The notes under the pieces are model-generated. The model ran no database searches. It was not told the origin of the DNA and saw only the letters and a program-made list of their open reading frames with translations. A DNA stretch of 35,402 bases, taken from the NCBI GenBank assembly GCA_020024475.1, contig JAHHTS010000019.1, forward strand, positions 1 to 35,402. Reading direction: 5' to 3'. Below, in pieces: positions 32,020-35,402 of this stretch (the stretch's first letter is position 1; each line of letters begins with the position of its first letter). The DNA comes from Oscillospiraceae bacterium (GTDB lineage: Bacteria > Bacillota > Clostridia > Oscillospirales > Ruminococcaceae). A program made the translations under genes and the position numbers.

Positions 32020-32271
32020 ATGTTAGAATTCAAATTTGATACACAGCTTCTTATCGAAGGTACAGACTTAGATGAAGATGAAATTTATGATTATATAGTG
32101 GAGCACTTTAAGGGTGACAGTCTTCTTGCAGTTGGTGACAGTGATCTAATTAAAATTCATTATCATACAAATGAACCGTGGCTTGTTTTGGAATATGGTG
32201 CAAGTCTTGGCGAAATTTATGACATAGTGGTAGAAAATATGGAAAGACAGGAACAGGGACTTAAAGGCTGA
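32020..32271 (+). CDS. Free-standing FakA/YloV C-terminal-like domain
   Basis: 83 aa, ATG with AGGATGG upstream, between the response regulator and sensor kinase genes. The stretch GDSLLAVGDSDLIKIHYHTN, then LEYGASLGEIYDIVVENMER, matches the C-terminal domain of fatty-acid kinase FakA/YloV (there roughly GDSLVVVGDDELIKVHVHT, with ENMREQ at the end). That family is usually 500+ aa; here the kinase and middle domains are missing. Small stand-alone relatives exist in Clostridia, some annotated kinase to dihydroxyacetone kinase. Likely a partner or regulator in this two-component operon; mechanism unknown. Confidence 0.75.
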   Translation: MLEFKFDTQLLIEGTDLDEDEIYDYIVEHFKGDSLLAVGDSDLIKIHYHTNEPWLVLEYGASLGEIYDIVVENMERQEQGLKG

Positions 32272-32290
32272 TAGTATAAAAGGTAAATAA

Positions 32291-33769
32291 ATGAGAAAGA
32301 ATATTGTTACACGCTTTTTTTCGGTAATCAGTCTTGTACTTGTAACAACGATAATAACACTAGGTGCGTTATTTATGCTTTTGGCAAACAAGTATTTTCA
32401 GACGGATCGAATTAACATAATGAATTTATGTGTAATAAATGCTGAATCAGCTTTTAACGATTCAATACAACGTGGTGGTGAAGTTTCCACAGATGAAAAG
32501 CGTAGCAAATTGCGTGAAAATCTTAGACTAATATCAAATACAACATCAACAAAAGTTTTGTTAGCTGATGAAAACGGAAAATGTATAGTATGTACAGAAG
32601 TTGGCAGTTGTGGGCATGAGGGAACATTTATTCCGCAAAATGTAATGAAAACTTTATCAGAACAGACAAAGAGCGTTCAGCTAAAAGAAGAATTTGGTGA
32701 TATTTACAATAGTTCTTACTATACAGTTGGGCGTTCAGCGAGAGATGATAAAGGTGATATAGTAGGGTATGTGTTTGCTTTTTCAGATGCAAGCAGTATA
32801 ACTATATTTTCTAATGCCATATTGTCAATATTTATGCTTAGTGCGGGTATAATGTTATTAGTATCAAGCGTGGTATCCATAGTTGTAACTGGTCACCTTA
32901 CAGTGCCTATCAGAAATGTATCGGATGCAGCTAAGCGCTTTAGCCAGGGCGATTTTTCCGCGAGAGTAGCGATAGAAGGTGATGACGAACTTGCAACACT
33001 TGCATCTACATTTAATCAAATGGCAAGTTTTGTAGAAAGAAATGAAAAATCCCGCTCTAGTTTTGTGGCAAATATAGCGCACGAGCTAAGAACACCAATG
33101 ACCAGCATAAAAGGCTTTGTCGATGGTATGATAGATGGAACAATTCCAACACAAATGCAAGGAAAGTACCTTAGAGTAATAAGTGATGAGGTAGGTAGAC
33201 TTGCAAGGCTTACTAATAGTATGTTAAATATTTCTAAGCTTGAAAGTGGCGAGTTTGAGATGAATATTCAAAATTATAATATATGGGATACAATAGCAAC
33301 CATAGCTTTTTCATTTGAAAGCCGAATCGAGGCAGCTAATATAACTTTGCAAGGTTTTGAGCCACAGAAAATTATGGTTTATGCCGATAAAGACCTTATA
33401 CATCAAGTAGTTTATAATATATTTGACAATGCGCTTAAATTCACTCCGGAAAATGGATATATAGCCTTTGATGTTTCAGAGGATAAAGGCAGCAATTCAG
33501 TAGTTGTAAAAATCCGAAATTCCGGTGATGGGATAAGCAAAGAGGCGTTACCGTATGTGTTTGAAAGATTTTATAAGGAAGATGCTTCTAGATCAGTGCA
33601 TACAAAAGGTGCCGGGATAGGACTTTATATCACAAAGACATTGGTTCAGTCATCGGGTGGAGAAATTAGAGTTGAAAGTGAAGAAGGCAAATATACAGAG
33701 TTTATATTCTCAGTACCGGCAGCTAAAAATATGAAACAAGGCTCTTCAAACGGTAAAAAGCACAGATAA
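32291..33769 (+). CDS. Sensor histidine kinase with a Cys/His-bearing ectodomain
   Basis: 492 aa; AAAGGT 7 bases upstream of ATG. TM1 at about 9-33, extracytoplasmic sensor 34-170, TM2 about 171-200, HAMP 200-250, HisKA with H264 in ANIAHELRTPMTSI, HATPase with N-box NIFDNALKFT, G1 IRNSGDGI, F-box VFERFYKED and G2 GAGIGLYITK. The sensor has four potential metal or redox ligands, C98, C101, C107 and H109 (CIVCTEVGSCGH). It should autophosphorylate and pass phosphate to the regulator upstream. The stimulus is unknown; HtrA next door suggests misfolded or damaged envelope proteins. Confidence 0.95.
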   Translation: MRKNIVTRFFSVISLVLVTTIITLGALFMLLANKYFQTDRINIMNLCVINAESAFNDSIQRGGEVSTDEKRSKLRENLRLISNTTSTKVLLADENGKCIVCTEVGSCGHEGTFIPQNVMKTLSEQTKSVQLKEEFGDIYNSSYYTVGRSARDDKGDIVGYVFAFSDASSITIFSNAILSIFMLSAGIMLLVSSVVSIVVTGHLTVPIRNVSDAAKRFSQGDFSARVAIEGDDELATLASTFNQMASFVERNEKSRSSFVANIAHELRTPMTSIKGFVDGMIDGTIPTQMQGKYLRVISDEVGRLARLTNSMLNISKLESGEFEMNIQNYNIWDTIATIAFSFESRIEAANITLQGFEPQKIMVYADKDLIHQVVYNIFDNALKFTPENGYIAFDVSEDKGSNSVVVKIRNSGDGISKEALPYVFERFYKEDASRSVHTKGAGIGLYITKTLVQSSGGEIRVESEEGKYTEFIFSVPAAKNMKQGSSNGKKHR

Positions 33770-33873
33770 AAGAAAATTTATGAAGTTTATATGAAAAGTA
33801 CTTAGAAACAAGGATTTTTCACAATTAAATATTACTATGTGTTTAAAGAAAAAAGTTAGGAAGAGAGATTTAT

Positions 33874-34992
33874 ATGGAAAAGAACAAAAATAAAAAATGG
33901 CCACTAGTTCTTGTGATGGTGGCGATTATCTGCATAAGTCTTGGTGCAGGTGTTTCCATTGGAAAAGGTGGCAAAGTGCCTGATCCGCTAAAAGGAATAT
34001 TGGATGGAAATAAGCAAGTATCAAATGTTACTGGAAATAAACGGCCAGATGTGGAGTTGAAACCAATTCCGGAAAACAAAGATGATGGATATTCAACAAC
34101 TCGGATATTTGAAAAAGTAAATCCATCAGTAGTAAGTATAAATGTATATACAGGCACATCTGTATCTCCTGCAAGTAGCGGTACAGGTATAGTTATGACT
34201 GAAGACGGCTATATTATCACAAATGCTCATGTGGTTGACGGAGGCACAAGTGTAAATGTAGTGTTTAATGATGGTGCACAGATGAGGGGTACAATAGTTG
34301 GTGCTGATTCAGAAACCGATATTGCAGTAGTCAAAGTAAGTGCAAATGGACTTATAGCGGCAGAATTTGGTAATAGCGATGATTTGAAAATTGGTGAAAG
34401 AGCTATTGCAATCGGCAATGCCGGTGGACTTGCAAGTACTTGTACTGAAGGTATAATTTCAGGTCTTAAAAGAGACCTTAACTCAAGTGTAAGAAGCTTG
34501 CGGCTTATACAGACAAGTGCAGCAATCAACCCTGGTAATTCAGGTGGGCCACTTGTAAATCGTTTTGGTCAGGTAATAGGTATTACATCTGCAAAAATTG
34601 CAAGTGTAGATTATGAAGGAATAGGTTTTGCAATTCCAATTACAGATGCGCTTCCTATAATTCAAAGCCTTATTGAAAACGGATATGTTACAGGCAGAGC
34701 TGTTCTCGGTGTACAGGTAATCGAACTTAATGATACTAATGGCCCTATAAATGGTTTACCAAACCATGGTGTATATATTGCATCAATTACAGTAGGCAGT
34801 GACCTTGCAAACAAAGGTGTAAGGGAAAGAGATGTTATTGTAGAGGCAAATGGCGTAGCTATAAATAAATCAAACGATTTACTTAAAGAACTACAAAAAT
34901 TTAAACCAGGTGATAAAATGAATTTGGTTATATATCGTCCAGAAACTGACAAAACCTACAATGTAGAAGCAGTGCTTATGGAAGCAAAATAA
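33874..34992 (+). CDS. Membrane-anchored HtrA/DegP-type serine protease
   Basis: 372 aa. An N-terminal membrane helix (about 10-30), a low-complexity linker, trypsin-like domain with H119 (ITNAHVV), D149 (ETDIAVVKV) and S223 in NPGNSGGPLVN, then one PDZ domain from about 285 to the end (GVYIASITVGSDLANKGVRE). This is the standard Firmicutes HtrA layout. It degrades or refolds damaged extracytoplasmic proteins. A 104-base gap separates it from the kinase; promoter not obvious, so read-through is possible. GGAAGAG lies upstream of the ATG. Confidence 0.95.
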   Translation: MEKNKNKKWPLVLVMVAIICISLGAGVSIGKGGKVPDPLKGILDGNKQVSNVTGNKRPDVELKPIPENKDDGYSTTRIFEKVNPSVVSINVYTGTSVSPASSGTGIVMTEDGYIITNAHVVDGGTSVNVVFNDGAQMRGTIVGADSETDIAVVKVSANGLIAAEFGNSDDLKIGERAIAIGNAGGLASTCTEGIISGLKRDLNSSVRSLRLIQTSAAINPGNSGGPLVNRFGQVIGITSAKIASVDYEGIGFAIPITDALPIIQSLIENGYVTGRAVLGVQVIELNDTNGPINGLPNHGVYIASITVGSDLANKGVRERDVIVEANGVAINKSNDLLKELQKFKPGDKMNLVIYRPETDKTYNVEAVLMEAK

Positions 34993-35074
34993 ATAGTATT
35001 TTGTATGAGATGTATGGATTTTATTAAATCTGTATATTTTCAAATATACAATCCAATAAATGTACTCATAAAGT

Positions 35075-35102
35075 AAAATGACAGGCAAATGCCTGTCATT
35101 TT
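35075..35102 (+). terminator. Terminator after htrA-like gene
   Basis: AAAATGACAGGCA and TGCCTGTCATTTT form a 13-bp stem with a 2-base apex, followed by a T-rich run. About 80 bases after the stop; a second weaker dyad (GTATATTT/AAATATAC, 35032-35049) precedes it. Confidence 0.85.
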
Positions 35103-35175
35103 GCTTTACTATAAAATTTTTTAAAAAGTTTTGTTTATTAGTTTGACTAATTACATTTATAAATTGACACTCCAC
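35103..35175. other. AT-rich spacer before the tandem repeat
   Basis: No gene. It marks an abrupt change: the spacer is about 70 percent AT, while the following repeat is near 55-58 percent AT. The repeat begins without an upstream partial copy. Confidence 0.4.
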
Positions 35176-35402
35176 CACAGCAAAAGCAAAGGAATTCTTG
35201 CTTCAACCACTACTGTATTTTGACACCGTGCGGTATTTCAATGTTTTACACAGTGCCCATAAGCTAGATTATACTGTTCCCGTATGCCCTAAGGTGCAGT
35301 TTTTAATGGAAGTGTCTTATATCTACACAGCAAAAGCAAAGGAATTGTTGCTTCAACCACTACTGTATTTTGACACCGTGCGGTATTTCAATGTTTTACA
35401 CA
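35176..35402 (+). repeat. 150-bp tandem repeat, array truncated by the window end
   Basis: Bases 35176-35252 and 35326-35402 are identical at 76 of 77 positions (one C/G change at 35197/35347). The period is exactly 150, a multiple of three, and one plus-strand frame stays open from 35168 to the end. It reads TAKAKEFLLQPLLYFDTVRY, then FNVLHSAHKLDYTVPVCPKV, then QFLMEVSYIY before the next copy. ATG at 35306 has AAGGTG 9 bases upstream. Whether it encodes a repeat protein or is non-coding satellite DNA cannot be decided here. Confidence 0.8.

Noticed and set aside
35176..35402. CRISPR array
   Set aside because: Repeat length of 77 with 150-bp period and a long open frame does not match any CRISPR unit size, and there are only two copies and no cas genes.

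Overview
The window looks like low-GC chromosomal DNA of a Gram-positive Clostridia-type bacterium, possibly an Oscillospirales relative. The signs are AT-rich intergenic DNA, strong AGGAGG-type ribosome sites, frequent TTG and GTG starts, an ECF-transporter S component, a CPBP protease, a TIGR01440 protein and an OmpR-type two-component system next to HtrA. The genus cannot be fixed from the sequence alone.

Region 1 (88-10690, all minus strand) is a cell-surface polysaccharide locus. In transcription order it encodes a GT-C-type membrane glycosyltransferase candidate, a small two-TM ectodomain protein, a polyprenyl-phosphate sugar-1-phosphate transferase and a nucleotidyltransferase. A second unit with its own promoter (5463-5491) then encodes an ABC-2 export permease with an unusual ectodomain, its ATPase, a COG5610-like protein, a family 2 glycosyltransferase and a HAD-type protein. 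The expected flow is lipid-linked sugar initiation, chain assembly and modification, then Wzm/Wzt-type export.

Region 2 (about 10886-26067) is a very compact prophage of podovirus layout, about 15 kb. A repressor and an ImmA-like protease face right. Everything else is transcribed leftward from one strong early promoter overlapped by repressor-site-like repeats. In order these are a zinc-ribbon protein, a replication protein with iteron-like repeats, an HTH protein, a sigma-like late regulator, TerS-like, TerL, a small membrane protein, portal, a zinc-ribbon protein, scaffold, coat, a connector candidate, a tiny coupled ORF, a large neck/tail protein, a pyocin-knob fibre, two beta-rich proteins, GH25 endolysin, holin, and a coiled-coil virion-protein candidate. 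I found no integrase, no tape-measure or long-tail genes and no convincing att repeats. This is the most unusual object in the window.

Region 3 (26276-28400) holds a CPBP intramembrane protease, a roughly 620-base non-coding stretch with one possible 30-aa ORF, and an ECF S component divergent from a MocR-type regulator.

Region 4 (28408-34992, plus strand) holds the C-terminally truncated MocR regulator, a TIGR01440/UPF0340 protein, a cassette of small unknown membrane proteins, then an envelope-stress-like cluster: response regulator, a free-standing FakA-C-terminal-like domain, sensor kinase, and membrane-anchored HtrA protease.

Region 5 (35176-35402) is the start of a 150-bp tandem repeat that runs off the window and stays open in one frame.
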